Of a stretch of DNA of 64,000 nt, positions 52,067-61,500 are shown piece after piece. Position 1 is the first letter of the stretch. Every line of letters begins with the position of its first letter. This DNA comes from Acidipropionibacterium jensenii DSM 20535 (GTDB taxonomy: Bacteria; Actinomycetota; Actinomycetes; Propionibacteriales; Propionibacteriaceae): assembly GCF_000425285.1 (NCBI RefSeq), contig NZ_AUDD01000007.1, positions 97,717 through 161,716 on the forward strand, given 5' to 3'. The translations under genes were made by a program, and so were the position numbers. The notes under the pieces were generated by a model. That model worked only from the letters and a program-made list of their open reading frames with translations. It did not search any database and had not been told where the DNA came from.

Positions 52067-52986
52067 GTGGCGAGACGCAGGACACCTCCAGGGCTGTCGC
52101 CGACGATCAGCTGGAGGAGGTGCGGCGACGCCGGCGGCGTCCCTCCCGGGTGGCCGGCAGAGTGCTCACCTGGATCGGGATCGTGATGATCGTCGTCTAC
52201 TGCCTGGCGCCCTTCTACTGGATGATCGTCTCGGCACTGCGGCTGCCCTCGATGGGTCTGGACACCTCCTTCATCCCCGACCCGGTGAGCCTGGACAACT
52301 TCACGGCGGTCTTCCAAGGCCGCAACCACTTCGGCCGGGCGCTGGTCAACTCGCTGATCGTGGCCGGCCTCACCACCGCCCTGGTGCTGGTGGTCGGTAC
52401 GGTGGCGGCCTATGCGATGGCCCGGCTGCGGTTTCGCGGCAAGCCGCTGGTGCTGTTCGCGATCATCTCGACCTCGATGTTCCCGGTCGTCACCCTCATC
52501 GTCCCGCTGCTGCGGCTGTTCACCGGGGGGTATGCGTTCTTCCCGGTCAACTGGATCAACACCTACCAGGCGATGATCCTGCCGTCGATCAGCTTCGCCC
52601 TGCCGCTGGCGGTGTGGACCCTCAACGCCTACTTCCGGCAGCTGCCCCACGAGCTGGAGGAGTCGGCGATGGTCGACGGCGCCACCCGCAGCCAGGCCTT
52701 CCGCCGGGTGATCCTGCCGCTGGCGGCGCCCGGCGTGTTCACCACGGCGATCATCACCTTCATCGCGGCCTGGAATGAGTTCCTCATCGCCCTGACGATG
52801 GTCAATGACAATGTGCACATGACCGCGAATGTGGCGATCTCGAAGTTCACCGGGGTCTCGGGCTATGACACCCCCTACGGCACGATCATGGCCGCCGGCG
52901 TCATCGTCACGGTGCCCCTGCTCATCGTGGTGCTGATCTTCCAGCGCCGGATCGTGGGCGGGTTGGCGGCGGGCTCGCTCAAGTGA
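52063..52986 (+). CDS. Sugar ABC transporter permease (MalG type)
   Basis: A 307-residue permease with six predicted helices and an EAA loop ELEESAMVDGATRSQAFRRV. The N-terminus is cytoplasmic and charged. It ends the three-gene importer operon. No ATPase gene follows; CUT1 importers in actinobacteria often use a shared ATPase (MsiK) coded elsewhere. Confidence 0.92.
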   Translation: MSGETQDTSRAVADDQLEEVRRRRRRPSRVAGRVLTWIGIVMIVVYCLAPFYWMIVSALRLPSMGLDTSFIPDPVSLDNFTAVFQGRNHFGRALVNSLIVAGLTTALVLVVGTVAAYAMARLRFRGKPLVLFAIISTSMFPVVTLIVPLLRLFTGGYAFFPVNWINTYQAMILPSISFALPLAVWTLNAYFRQLPHELEESAMVDGATRSQAFRRVILPLAAPGVFTTAIITFIAAWNEFLIALTMVNDNVHMTANVAISKFTGVSGYDTPYGTIMAAGVIVTVPLLIVVLIFQRRIVGGLAAGSLK

Positions 52987-53010
52987 GAGTCGGACCGGCG
53001 GGTGGCGGGT

Positions 53011-53748
53011 TCAGCGCGCGTAGCGGGTGACGAAGGCGCTCAGCAGGCGGTGGGAGTCCTCCACCTCGGCGAGGGCGACCCGCTCGATGAGGGGTTCCAT
53101 CTCCTCGGGGTCGAAGTATCCCTTGTCGCGGTAGATCCGGATCCGCTCGGTGATCCCCTCGACGTCCAGCTCGGGATGGAACTGGGTGGCGTAGAGGTTC
53201 TTGCGGATGCGGAACATCTGCACCGGGGCGGCGGTGCCGGTGGCCAGCAGCACCGCACCGGCCGGGAGCCGGTGCACCGACTCCTTGTGGCCGACGAAGG
53301 CGTCGAACCGGTCGGGGACGCCGGCCAGCCGCACCAGCGGGTCGCTCCGGCCGTCCTCGGTGAGGCTGACGGTGACCGCGCTGACCGGCTCGGGGTAGGT
53401 GTGGTCGATGAGTCCGCCCTGGTGGACGCCGAGGGTCCCGACCCCGTAGCAGGCGCCGAAGAAGGGGAAGTCGCGGGCCACCACCCGGTCGAGCAGACCG
53501 GACAGCTCGCTCTCGGCGCGCACCTGGTCGGGGGACTTCTCCTCGGTGGGGTCCGAGGTGCTGTAGGGGCTGCCGCCGACGATCACCCCCGACAGCTCGT
53601 CGAGATCGACCCGGGGCAGCGGGGAGCGGTCGAGCTGGGAGTAGACGACGTCTCGGGGAGTCAGTCCGCAGTAGCGCAGCATCGCCCGGTACTCACCGCG
53701 GGCGGCGGCGTCCTCGGGGCGGGTGGCGATCAGCAGGAAGGGTTTCAC
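53011..53748 (-). CDS. Class I glutamine amidotransferase
   Basis: A 245-residue GATase of the GuaA-like type. The nucleophile Cys100 lies in FGACYGVGTLG, and ATQFHPELD provides the His and Glu of the triad. The Gly two residues after the Cys is kept, so it should be active. The family includes gamma-glutamyl hydrolases and GMP synthase-like proteins acting on unknown acceptors. It is convergent with the sugar importer genes and lies upstream of nothing related. Confidence 0.85.
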   Translation of the reverse strand: MKPFLLIATRPEDAAARGEYRAMLRYCGLTPRDVVYSQLDRSPLPRVDLDELSGVIVGGSPYSTSDPTEEKSPDQVRAESELSGLLDRVVARDFPFFGACYGVGTLGVHQGGLIDHTYPEPVSAVTVSLTEDGRSDPLVRLAGVPDRFDAFVGHKESVHRLPAGAVLLATGTAAPVQMFRIRKNLYATQFHPELDVEGITERIRIYRDKGYFDPEEMEPLIERVALAEVEDSHRLLSAFVTRYAR

Positions 53749-53789
53749 AGGACATCCCTCGGGACCAGCGTCGTGCTCAAAGTGGAGAA

Positions 53790-53819
53790 AAGGACCTCTT
53801 CAATGAAGAAGAGGTCCTT
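53790..53819 (-). terminator. Intrinsic terminator of tRNA-Lys
   Basis: Perfect 12-bp stem with a 6-nt loop; on the minus strand it is followed by TTTTC, so it ends the tRNA transcript 5 nt past its 3' end. Confidence 0.8.
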
Positions 53820-53824
53820 CGGCC

Positions 53825-53900
<76 letters not shown>

Positions 53901-53912
53901 CGGCGAGAGAAA

Positions 53913-53941
53913 ACATTACCGCAGACCGGCAGACATCCCAA
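53913..53941 (-). promoter_or_regulatory. Promoter of tRNA-Lys
   Basis: TTGGGA (53936-53941) and TAATGT (53913-53918) on the minus strand, 17 bp apart, the -10 ending 12 nt before the tRNA. Confidence 0.6.
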
Positions 53942-53992
53942 ATCGGGCTGGCGCGGCCACCCTGACGGTGGTGCCTGCGGTGGTGCCTGCGG

Positions 53993-54721
53993 TCACGGTC
54001 GGCCCTCCCGGACCGCCTCGATCCGGCGGGCCCGCAGGGCCTCGATCTCCGGCATGTCGAGGGGTTCCAGGGGGTGGCCCAGGGCCGTCTCCAGGAGATG
54101 ATCGGCCAGGTCGGGATTGCGGGAGAGCACCGGCCCGTGCGGGTAGATGCCGTACACCCGTCCCTGCACCGCACCATCGGTCTGTCCGTCGCCGTTGCCC
54201 CAGCCGACCTCCATGGAGGTCAGCGGGGTGGCGTCGGAGCCCAGCTGGGTCCAGCCGCCGTGGTTCTCGAACCCGGTGATGAGGGAGCTGGTCCCGTCGG
54301 GCCTGGTCCAGTGCGACAGGGACTCTCCGACGGCCCGCTCGGGGCCCCGGCGGGTCTCGATGTCGAGCAGTCCCAGGCCGTCAATGATCTCGTCCCGGGC
54401 GCCGATGGTGAAGCTCTTGCCGCAGATCTGGTAGCCGGCGCACACCGCGAAGAGCACGGCGCCGTTGTCCAGGGCGGTGAACAGACCGCGGTCGGTCTTC
54501 AGCTCGTGGACGGCGGTGGTCTGGGCGATGTCCTCCCCGCCGCCCATCAGGTAGACCGCGCCGTCGGTGGGCACCGGGTCGCCGGGCTCCACGGGGACCA
54601 GCTCGGCGTCGATCCCGCGCCACTGGAGTCTTCTGGTGAGGATGACGGCATTGCCGTGGTCGCCGTAGATCCCCAGCAGGGACTGGTACAGCAGGACGAT
54701 CTTCACAGGTGCGGCGCTCAT
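53993..54721 (-). CDS. gatD: Lipid II isoglutaminyl synthase, glutamine amidotransferase subunit
   Basis: A 242-residue GatD that releases ammonia from glutamine for MurT, which amidates D-Glu in lipid II. The nucleophile Cys94 lies in LFAVCAGYQICG, and a His near 189 in YGIYPHGPVLSRNP completes the CobB/CobQ-like active site. ATG at 54721 overlaps the murT stop by 4 nt. The pair is known from staphylococci, streptococci and mycobacteria. Confidence 0.92.
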   Translation of the reverse strand: MSAAPVKIVLLYQSLLGIYGDHGNAVILTRRLQWRGIDAELVPVEPGDPVPTDGAVYLMGGGEDIAQTTAVHELKTDRGLFTALDNGAVLFAVCAGYQICGKSFTIGARDEIIDGLGLLDIETRRGPERAVGESLSHWTRPDGTSSLITGFENHGGWTQLGSDATPLTSMEVGWGNGDGQTDGAVQGRVYGIYPHGPVLSRNPDLADHLLETALGHPLEPLDMPEIEALRARRIEAVREGRP

Positions 54722-56019
54722 GCCAGCCCCCCAAGTCGACGCAGTTTCTGGAACGGGGTGTAGGTGGACAGCACGTCGATGGGATGGTCCTTGTCCCAGC
54801 GGCCGGCCAGCAGTGGGGACTCGAGGGCCTCGGCGAGGTCCTCGATGACGACATGCTCGACGCCGGCGTAGCTGAGCCGCACGGCCAGGTCGAGGGCGCG
54901 AGGTCCGGTGCAGATCACCGTTCTCCCGACCAGCTGCTCGTAGTCGACGTCCCACAGCCAGGAGACGTCCTTGCCGTCGGCGGCGACCGCGTCGATGGCC
55001 AGCACCAGGGGGTCGGAGCTGGTCAGCGGCAGGGACTCGGTCCAGCCCGCGGGGTTCTTCGACAGCAGCAGGCGCACCTCGGTGCCGGAGATCACGGTGG
55101 TGGCGTAGCGGCCGGCGGGTGAGGCGACGGTGTGCATCCCGGCGAGGGCGTCGTCGGGGGAGATGCCCATCTCGACGGCGGCGGCCAGGGCGCAGGTGGC
55201 GTTGGTGAGGTTGAAGTGTCCGGGGACCTGGAGATCCAGGTGGTGCCGGTCGCCCTTGCGGGAGACGGCCTCCTCGCCGTCCACCCACCAGTCGGCCTCG
55301 GGCTGGCGCAGCGGACAGTCGGGACAGTGCCAGCTGGTGGCCTCGTGGATGAGGACTCCGCCGCAGTTGGGGCACAGTGTGGAGTCGGCCGTCCAGCGCG
55401 GTTTGGTGTCCACCCAGACCACGGCGCGGGCGCGCTGGCAGACCCAGACGATGAGCGGGTCGGAGGAGTTCGCGATGACCATCGGTCCGTCGGGGCCGGC
55501 GGCGGCCAGGGCGGCCCGCCAGTCGCGTCCCAGGAAGGTCAGTTCGTGGTTGCGGTCCAGCTGGTCGCGGCTGAAGTTGAGCAGCACCAGGATCTCGGGA
55601 TGTCCCAGTCGGACGGTGTCGGCGACCACCCGCTCGTCTGTCTCCAGGATCGCGACGGGGGCCTGGGGGGCCTCGCCGAGAGCCGAGACGATGCCGTGGT
55701 GGAGGTTCGCCCCGTCGGCATTGGTGACGACCTCGGTGCCGTCGTCGTCCAGTCCGGCGCGCACCGCGGCGGCCAGGAAGTGGGTGGTGGTGGTCTTGCC
55801 GTTAGTGCCGGTGACCGCGGCGATCCGGCGGGAGGCGATGAGTTCGGCGAAGGCCCTCGGGTCCAGCTTGGTAGTGACCTTCCCCCGGATCGAGGCTCCC
55901 GATCCGCGCCCGGCCATCCGTGAGGCCAGAGCCGCTACTCGTCCTGCCAGCAGTGCCGTCCGCAACCGGGGGGAGGGACGTCGGCGCGGCTGCCGGGGGG
56001 ATCGGGACTCTCTACTCAT
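54718..56019 (-). CDS. murT: Lipid II isoglutaminyl synthase, MurT subunit
   Basis: A 433-residue Mur ligase-like protein. The ATP loop VTGTNGKTTTTHFL lies near 70-83, and two Cys pairs in LCPNCGG and HCPDCP (about 225-245) form the zinc-ribbon insert typical of MurT. The C-terminal DUF1727 domain follows. With GatD it turns the alpha-carboxyl of D-Glu into D-isoglutamine. ATG at 56019 follows CATGAT by 6 nt. Confidence 0.92.
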   Translation of the reverse strand: MSRESRSPRQPRRRPSPRLRTALLAGRVAALASRMAGRGSGASIRGKVTTKLDPRAFAELIASRRIAAVTGTNGKTTTTHFLAAAVRAGLDDDGTEVVTNADGANLHHGIVSALGEAPQAPVAILETDERVVADTVRLGHPEILVLLNFSRDQLDRNHELTFLGRDWRAALAAAGPDGPMVIANSSDPLIVWVCQRARAVVWVDTKPRWTADSTLCPNCGGVLIHEATSWHCPDCPLRQPEADWWVDGEEAVSRKGDRHHLDLQVPGHFNLTNATCALAAAVEMGISPDDALAGMHTVASPAGRYATTVISGTEVRLLLSKNPAGWTESLPLTSSDPLVLAIDAVAADGKDVSWLWDVDYEQLVGRTVICTGPRALDLAVRLSYAGVEHVVIEDLAEALESPLLAGRWDKDHPIDVLSTYTPFQKLRRLGGLA

Positions 56020-56025
56020 GGCCCC

Positions 56026-56031
56026 ATCATG
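56026..56031 (-). promoter_or_regulatory. -10-like element of the murT-gatD operon
   Basis: CATGAT on the minus strand, 6 nt before the ATG; first base departs from TANNNT. Confidence 0.35.
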
Positions 56032-56068
56032 GCAGCTTCCCGAAAACCGGGCCGTCGCGGTGGTGGGA

Positions 56069-56126
56069 GTTGGCAGGGGGTTGACCCCGGCCTGTCGGGG
56101 GTTGCCAGGGGGTTGCCCCCCGGCCT
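56069..56126. repeat. 25-bp imperfect direct repeat upstream of imuA'
   Basis: Copies at 56069-56093 and 56101-56126 share GTTG-CAGGGGGTTG and CCCCGGCCT, seven bases apart, directly upstream of the mutasome promoter. Confidence 0.7.
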
Positions 56127-56134
56127 CAGAAAAA

Positions 56135-56157
56135 CTGTCAGTGGTCGCTGGCACCGT
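56135..56157 (+). promoter_or_regulatory. RecA-NDp-like (PafBC-type) promoter of the mutasome operon
   Basis: CTGTCAGTG, an 8-nt spacer and CACCGT. The mycobacterial DNA-damage promoter class of recA is TTGTCRGTG-N8-TANNNT, so the upstream half matches at 8 of 9 bases with correct spacing. The -10-like hexamer ends 7 nt before the imuA' ATG. No LexA-type palindrome was seen nearby. Confidence 0.55.
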
Positions 56158-56164
56158 GGAGACC

Positions 56165-56857
56165 ATGAGCAGCGAGAACCGGTCGGGGTCGGGTGAGGCG
56201 ATGGCCGCCGCCCTGGCGCGCCTGCCGGTGAGTCGCGGCGTCGGTCGGGGAGCCGGTTCCGGGCACGGCGGATGGTCGGCCGACGATCTGTCGGTGCGTC
56301 CGGGCCGAGCGGTTCATCCGGGGCTGCGCCCGGTGCTGCCCAGTGGTCTGATGCCGGAGGTCTACTCCCTCAACGGGTCGGCCCAGGTCGGCCTGGGACT
56401 GCTGGTCGAGGGCTGGTGCGCGGTGGTCGGGTTGCCCGAGCTGGGGGTGGAGGCCGCCCGCGAGTGGGGGGTCGAGCTGTCGCGGATGGTGCTCGTCCCC
56501 GATCCCGGGTCGTGGTTGGAGACCGTCGCCACCCTCATCGAAGGGTTGGACGTCGTCCTCGCGGCGGCTCCGGCGTCGATCGCCCCGGCGGCCGCCCAGC
56601 GGCTGGTCGCCCGGCTGCGGTCACGGGGCTCCAGCCTGGTGGTGCTCGGCCGATGGCCCCACGCCCATGCCCGGATCGATGTGCGGACTCTCGGCTGGCA
56701 GGGGCTCGGACGGGGGTACGGGGCCCTGGAGTCCCAGCGTCTGGAGATCACCGTGACCCGCCATCACAGTCATCGCACGGTCACCCTGATCCGGGGTGCC
56801 GAGGGTGTCACGGCAGCCGGGGAGTCCTCCGACGACTCGGGAGGAGCGGGCCGGTGA
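56165..56857 (+). CDS. imuA': ImuA'-like accessory protein of the mutasome
   Basis: A 230-residue protein with a degenerate RecA-like fold: LVEGWCAVVGLPELGVEAA and LVPDPGSWLETVATLIEGLDVVL are typical of actinobacterial ImuA'. There is no clear Walker A motif. It precedes imuB and dnaE2, which gives the assignment; in mycobacteria ImuA' and ImuB are needed for DnaE2-dependent mutagenesis. ATG at 56165 lies 7 nt after CACCGT. The stop overlaps imuB by 4 nt. Confidence 0.8.
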   Translation: MSSENRSGSGEAMAAALARLPVSRGVGRGAGSGHGGWSADDLSVRPGRAVHPGLRPVLPSGLMPEVYSLNGSAQVGLGLLVEGWCAVVGLPELGVEAAREWGVELSRMVLVPDPGSWLETVATLIEGLDVVLAAAPASIAPAAAQRLVARLRSRGSSLVVLGRWPHAHARIDVRTLGWQGLGRGYGALESQRLEITVTRHHSHRTVTLIRGAEGVTAAGESSDDSGGAGR

Positions 56858-58536
56858 GCAGTGACGAGCAGTCCCCGCGAGTGATGCTGGTCCGGGTGCC
56901 AGACTGGCCGATCAGGGCCGTCCAGATGCACACCGAGCACAGCGACCCGCTGATCGTCGCTGAGAAGGGCAGGGTGCTCACCTGCTGCCGACGGGCCGCC
57001 GAGGACGGGGTCCTGCCCGGCCTTCGGGTGCGCGCCGCCCAGCTGCGCTGCCCCCGGGCCCGGGTCGTCGTCCACGACCCGCGGGTGGAGGAGGAGGGCT
57101 TCGCACCGGTGGTGGCCCGGATCGAGGAGCAGGTCGCCCCGGCGGTCCACGTGCTGCGCCCCGGCACGGCGGTGGTCCCGGTCGGTGGCCCGGCCCGCTT
57201 CTACGGCGGGGAGCGGGCCGCCGCCGAGCGGCTGTGGCAGGTGCTCGGGCAGGAGGGGTGGTCGGATGCCACGGTGGGGGTGGCCGATGGCATGTTCGCC
57301 GCAGAGCAGGCGGCCCTGGGTGTCGCCGCGGTCCACCGGGGAACCCGGACCCCGACCGGGCAGCCGGTACCGATCGGGGAGTCCGACCCGATCAGGATCG
57401 TGCCGGCGGGCCGGTCCCGGGAGTTCCTGGCCGATCTGGAGGTCGGTGCCCTGGTCGGGTCGATGGATGACTGCTGCACCGACGGCGGCATGGATCTGGT
57501 CGTCTCGCTGCGCACCCTGGGGCTGCGCACGATGGGCCTGGTCACCACCCTCAGCCGCGAGCAGGCGGCCACCCGGTTCGGGAGGGCCGGCAGGCTCGCC
57601 CACCAGTACGCCCTGGGTCAGGATCCCCGCCCGCTGGTCCCGCATCGCAGCGACCATGACGACACCGTCGAGATCGCCTTCGAGGATCCGGTGGCCTCCG
57701 TCGAGCAGCTGGAGCAGGCGGTGCGGCCGACCCTCGAGAGGCTGATCGGCGAGATCGGGAGCCGTGGACTGATCTGCGACACGGTGCGGATCCTGATCCG
57801 TTCCACCGCGGGGGTGTGCGAACGCACCTGGCGGCATCCCTGGCAGTTCGGCTCCGACGACCTGGTCTGCCGGGTCCGGTGGCAGTTGGCCGAGCTGGAC
57901 CGGCCGCGGGCCGACACCGCCGAGGAGGTGGTCTGCGAGTACTCCACCGGCGTCCAGGCGGTGCAGCTGATCCCCACCTGCCGGCCCCTGGCCGATCACG
58001 CCGAGGGGTTGTTCGGTGCCCGGCCGGCCGAGCACCTGGTCCAGATCCTCACCCGGTTGCAGGCCCGGCTCGGGCCGCGTGCGGTGCTGGTGCCCAGTGT
58101 CGCCGGGGGACGGCTGCTCACCGAGAGACGTCGTCTGACCCCGTTCGGCTCGGTGCCCGACGGTGCCCGGACCGGCGGGGATCAGCCCTGGCCGGGACGT
58201 CTGACCGGGCCGGCCCCCAGTGTCATCTACTCCGAGCCGCGGCCGGTGCGCGTCCAGACTCTCGGCGGACAGTCGGTGCACCCGCTCGAGGATGCCGGGG
58301 GATCGGCCGGTGAGGATCCTCCGGGCGGTCTGGACGCCGAACCGGGTTGGCTCATCGTCCCGGGCGGACGCCGGGTCAGGGTGATCGCCTGGGCCGGGCC
58401 CTGGCCGGTGCGGGAGCACTGGTGGACCGATCGGGCGGTGTCCCTCGACCGATACCAGTTCGTCACCGAGGACCAGGAGGCCTGGGTGCTGGTCGCGGCC
58501 TCCTCGACATGGTGGCTGGAGGCCCGCTATGACTGA
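56854..58536 (+). CDS. imuB: ImuB, Y-family polymerase-like protein
   Basis: A 560-residue Y-family relative. The palm starts LVRVPDWPIRAVQ, where active polymerases have two acids in LDMDAFF, and the SLDE motif is replaced by PVGGPARFYGG, so it should lack polymerase activity, as known for ImuB. It acts as the hub that ties DnaE2 to the sliding clamp; the clamp motif was not identified. GTG at 56854 overlaps imuA'. It ends 23 nt before dnaE2. Confidence 0.9.
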   Translation: MSSDEQSPRVMLVRVPDWPIRAVQMHTEHSDPLIVAEKGRVLTCCRRAAEDGVLPGLRVRAAQLRCPRARVVVHDPRVEEEGFAPVVARIEEQVAPAVHVLRPGTAVVPVGGPARFYGGERAAAERLWQVLGQEGWSDATVGVADGMFAAEQAALGVAAVHRGTRTPTGQPVPIGESDPIRIVPAGRSREFLADLEVGALVGSMDDCCTDGGMDLVVSLRTLGLRTMGLVTTLSREQAATRFGRAGRLAHQYALGQDPRPLVPHRSDHDDTVEIAFEDPVASVEQLEQAVRPTLERLIGEIGSRGLICDTVRILIRSTAGVCERTWRHPWQFGSDDLVCRVRWQLAELDRPRADTAEEVVCEYSTGVQAVQLIPTCRPLADHAEGLFGARPAEHLVQILTRLQARLGPRAVLVPSVAGGRLLTERRRLTPFGSVPDGARTGGDQPWPGRLTGPAPSVIYSEPRPVRVQTLGGQSVHPLEDAGGSAGEDPPGGLDAEPGWLIVPGGRRVRVIAWAGPWPVREHWWTDRAVSLDRYQFVTEDQEAWVLVAASSTWWLEARYD

Positions 58537-58559
58537 GTGCGCTGCGAGCGGGGTGCGCC

Positions 58560-61500
58560 ATGCCCTATGACAACCCGCCCATCTCCTGGTCGGAGATGGA
58601 GCGACGGATCCGCGGCAAGGCCCCTGAGACGGAGGGCCACGGCACGGACCGGATGCGCGGCGGCCCGGAGGACGCCCCCATCGGCAGGCGGCGGGCACCC
58701 TTCTCCGGCAGGGCGACACCTCCCGAGGGTCCGGTGGTGCCCTACGCCGAGCTGCACTGCCACTCCTACTACAGCTTCCTGGACGGTGCCTCCAGCCCCG
58801 AGGATCTGGTCCGCAGGGCGGTCGAGCTCGGCCTGTCCGGACTGGCACTGACCGACCACGACGGGGTCTACGGGGTGGTCCGGATGGCCGAGGCGGCCGA
58901 GGCCTGCGGGCTGGCCACCAGTATCGGCTCGGAACTGTCGATCGGTCTGCCGGCCCCCCAGAACGGGGTGGCCGACCCGGTGGGCAGCCATCTTCTGGTC
59001 CTGGCCCGGGGGACCGAGGGATACCGCCGGCTGTCGGGGGCGATGACCGAGGCCTATCTCGACGAGGATGCCGAGAAGGGCCGGCCCGTCTACGACCTGG
59101 ACCGGCTGGCCGATCAGGCCGACGGCCACTGGATCATCCTCAGCGGGTGTCGCAAGGGGGCGGTGCGGCAGGGCCTGGCCCGCGGCGGCCCCGACCTGGC
59201 CGGGAGGGAACTGGACCGGCTGGTCCGGCTGTTCGGCCACCGCAACGTCGTCGTGGAGCTCACCGACCACCGGCGTCCCTGCGACTCCCACGACAATGAT
59301 GCGCTGGCGGCGCTGGCCGCCTCCCGCGAGCTGCCGGTGGTGGCGACCAATGACGTCCACTACGCCGATCCCGGACAGTTCGAGCTGTCCTGCGCCCTGG
59401 CGGCGGTGCGCGCCCGACGCACCCTCGACGAGATGGACGGCTGGCTGCCGGCCGGCCCGGTCGCCCGGATGCGCTCCGGCTCCGAGATGGCCCGGCTGTT
59501 CGCCCGCTACCCCGGTGCCGTGGAGCGCAGCGTGGAGATCGCCGAGCAGACCCGGTTCTCGCTGCGCGCCAGCCGCCCCGAGATGCCCGAGCAGAAGGTG
59601 CCGCAGGGCCACACCCCGATGAGCTGGCTGCGCCATCTGGCCGATCTCGGCTGCGCACGGTTCTACGGTGACGACCCGGTCGCCCGACGGCGTCTCGACG
59701 AGGAGCTGGAGGTCATCGAGTCCAAGGACTTCGCCGGCTACTTCCTCATCGTCCACGACATCGTCGAGTTCGCCCGTCACCACGACATCCTGTGCCAGGG
59801 GCGCGGCTCGGCGGCGGCCTCGGCGGTGTGCTACGTGCTGGGGATCACCGTCGTCGACCCGGTCTTCTACCGGCTTCCTTTCGAGCGGTTCCTCTCGGCG
59901 CTGCGGGAGGAGGAGCCCGACATCGACGTCGACTTCGACGCCCGGCGCCGCGAGTCGGTGATCCAGTACGTCTACGGCAGGTACGGCCGTCACTACGCCG
60001 CCCAGGTGGCCAATGTCATCAGCTACCGGCCCAAGAACGCGATCCGCGACATGGCCAAGGTGCTGGGTTACTCCCAGGGTCAGCAGGATGCCTGGTCACG
60101 GCAGGTGGAGCGCTGGGGGTCGCGGATCGGCGAGGACCAGGAGGGGGCTGACAGGATCCCCGAGCGGGTCCGGGATCTGGCCGGACAGGTGCTCGGATTC
60201 CCCCGTCATCTGGGGATCCACTCGGCCGGAATGGTGCTCACCCGGCACTCGGTGGGCGAGGTGTGCCCGATCGAGCCGGCCCGGATGGCGAACCGCACCG
60301 TGCTGCAGTGGGACAAGGAGGACTGCGCGTGGATGGGGCTGGTGAAGTTCGACCTGCTCGGACTGGGAATGCTCGCCGCCCTCCAGCACACCTTCGACCT
60401 GGCTGCCGAGCACTGCGGGGAGCGCTGGACGATGCAGTCGATCCCGCGCAATGAACCGGGGGTCTACGACATGCTGTGCCGGGCCGACACCATCGGCGTC
60501 TTCCAGGTGGAGAGCCGCGCCCAGATCGGCACCCTGCCACGGCTCAAGCCGCGCTGCTTCTACGACCTGGCGGTGGAGATCGGACTGATTCGGCCCGGCC
60601 CGATCCAGGGAGGTGCGGTGCACCCCTACATCCGGCGGCGCACCGGGGTGGACCCGGTGAGCTACCCGCACCCGATGCTGGAGCCGGTGCTGAGACGCAC
60701 CCTGGGGATCCCGCTGTTCCAGGAGCAGCTCATGCAGATGGCCACCACGGTGGGCAACTGCACCGCCGCCGACGCCGACCTGCTGCGCCGCGCGATGGGC
60801 TCCAAACGCGGGGTCGAGAAGATCGACTCGCTGCGCGCCAAGCTGTTCGCCGGGATGGCGGCTAATGGCATCTCCGACGACGTCGCACAGGAGATCTACA
60901 ACCGGATCGAGTCCTTCGCCAACTTCGGTTTCGCGGAGTCCCACTCGCTGAGTTTCGCGGTGCTGGTCTATGCCTCCTCGTGGTTGAAGCTGCACTATCC
61001 GGCGGCCTACCTGGCCGGGCTGCTGCGCTCCCAGCCGATGGGCTTCTACTCGTCGGCCACCCTGGTGGCCGACGCCCGCAGGCATGGCGTCAGGGTGCTC
61101 GGCCCCGATCTGCTGGCCTCGGGGGTGCACGCCGGGCTGGAACCGGCACGTCGCGACGGACGCGAGAACCCCGAGGTTTCCGAGAACCACGAGAATCCCG
61201 GCCGGGGTCGGTCCGACTGCCTGCTGGACCACACCCAGGAGCAGATCGGCGAGTTCGACGCCGCCTCCCCCGACGACTGCGCCTCCCACCGCCGGGACGG
61301 GGGACTGGCGGTGCGGCTGGGACTGGCCGACGTCTCGGCGATCCCGGTGGAGGTCACCGAGCAGATCGTCGCAGAACGGGAGCGCGAGCCCTTCACCAGT
61401 CTCGCCGATCTGGTCCGTCGGGTGGGGCTGGAGCCCGACCAGGTGGAGGCGCTGTCCCTGGCCGGGGCCTTCGACCGTCTGGTCGGGTCGCGGCGAGGGG

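Noticed and set aside
56020..56164. LexA (SOS) box in front of the mutasome operon
   Set aside because: No GAAC-N4-GTTC type palindrome was found; a RecA-NDp-like element fits better.
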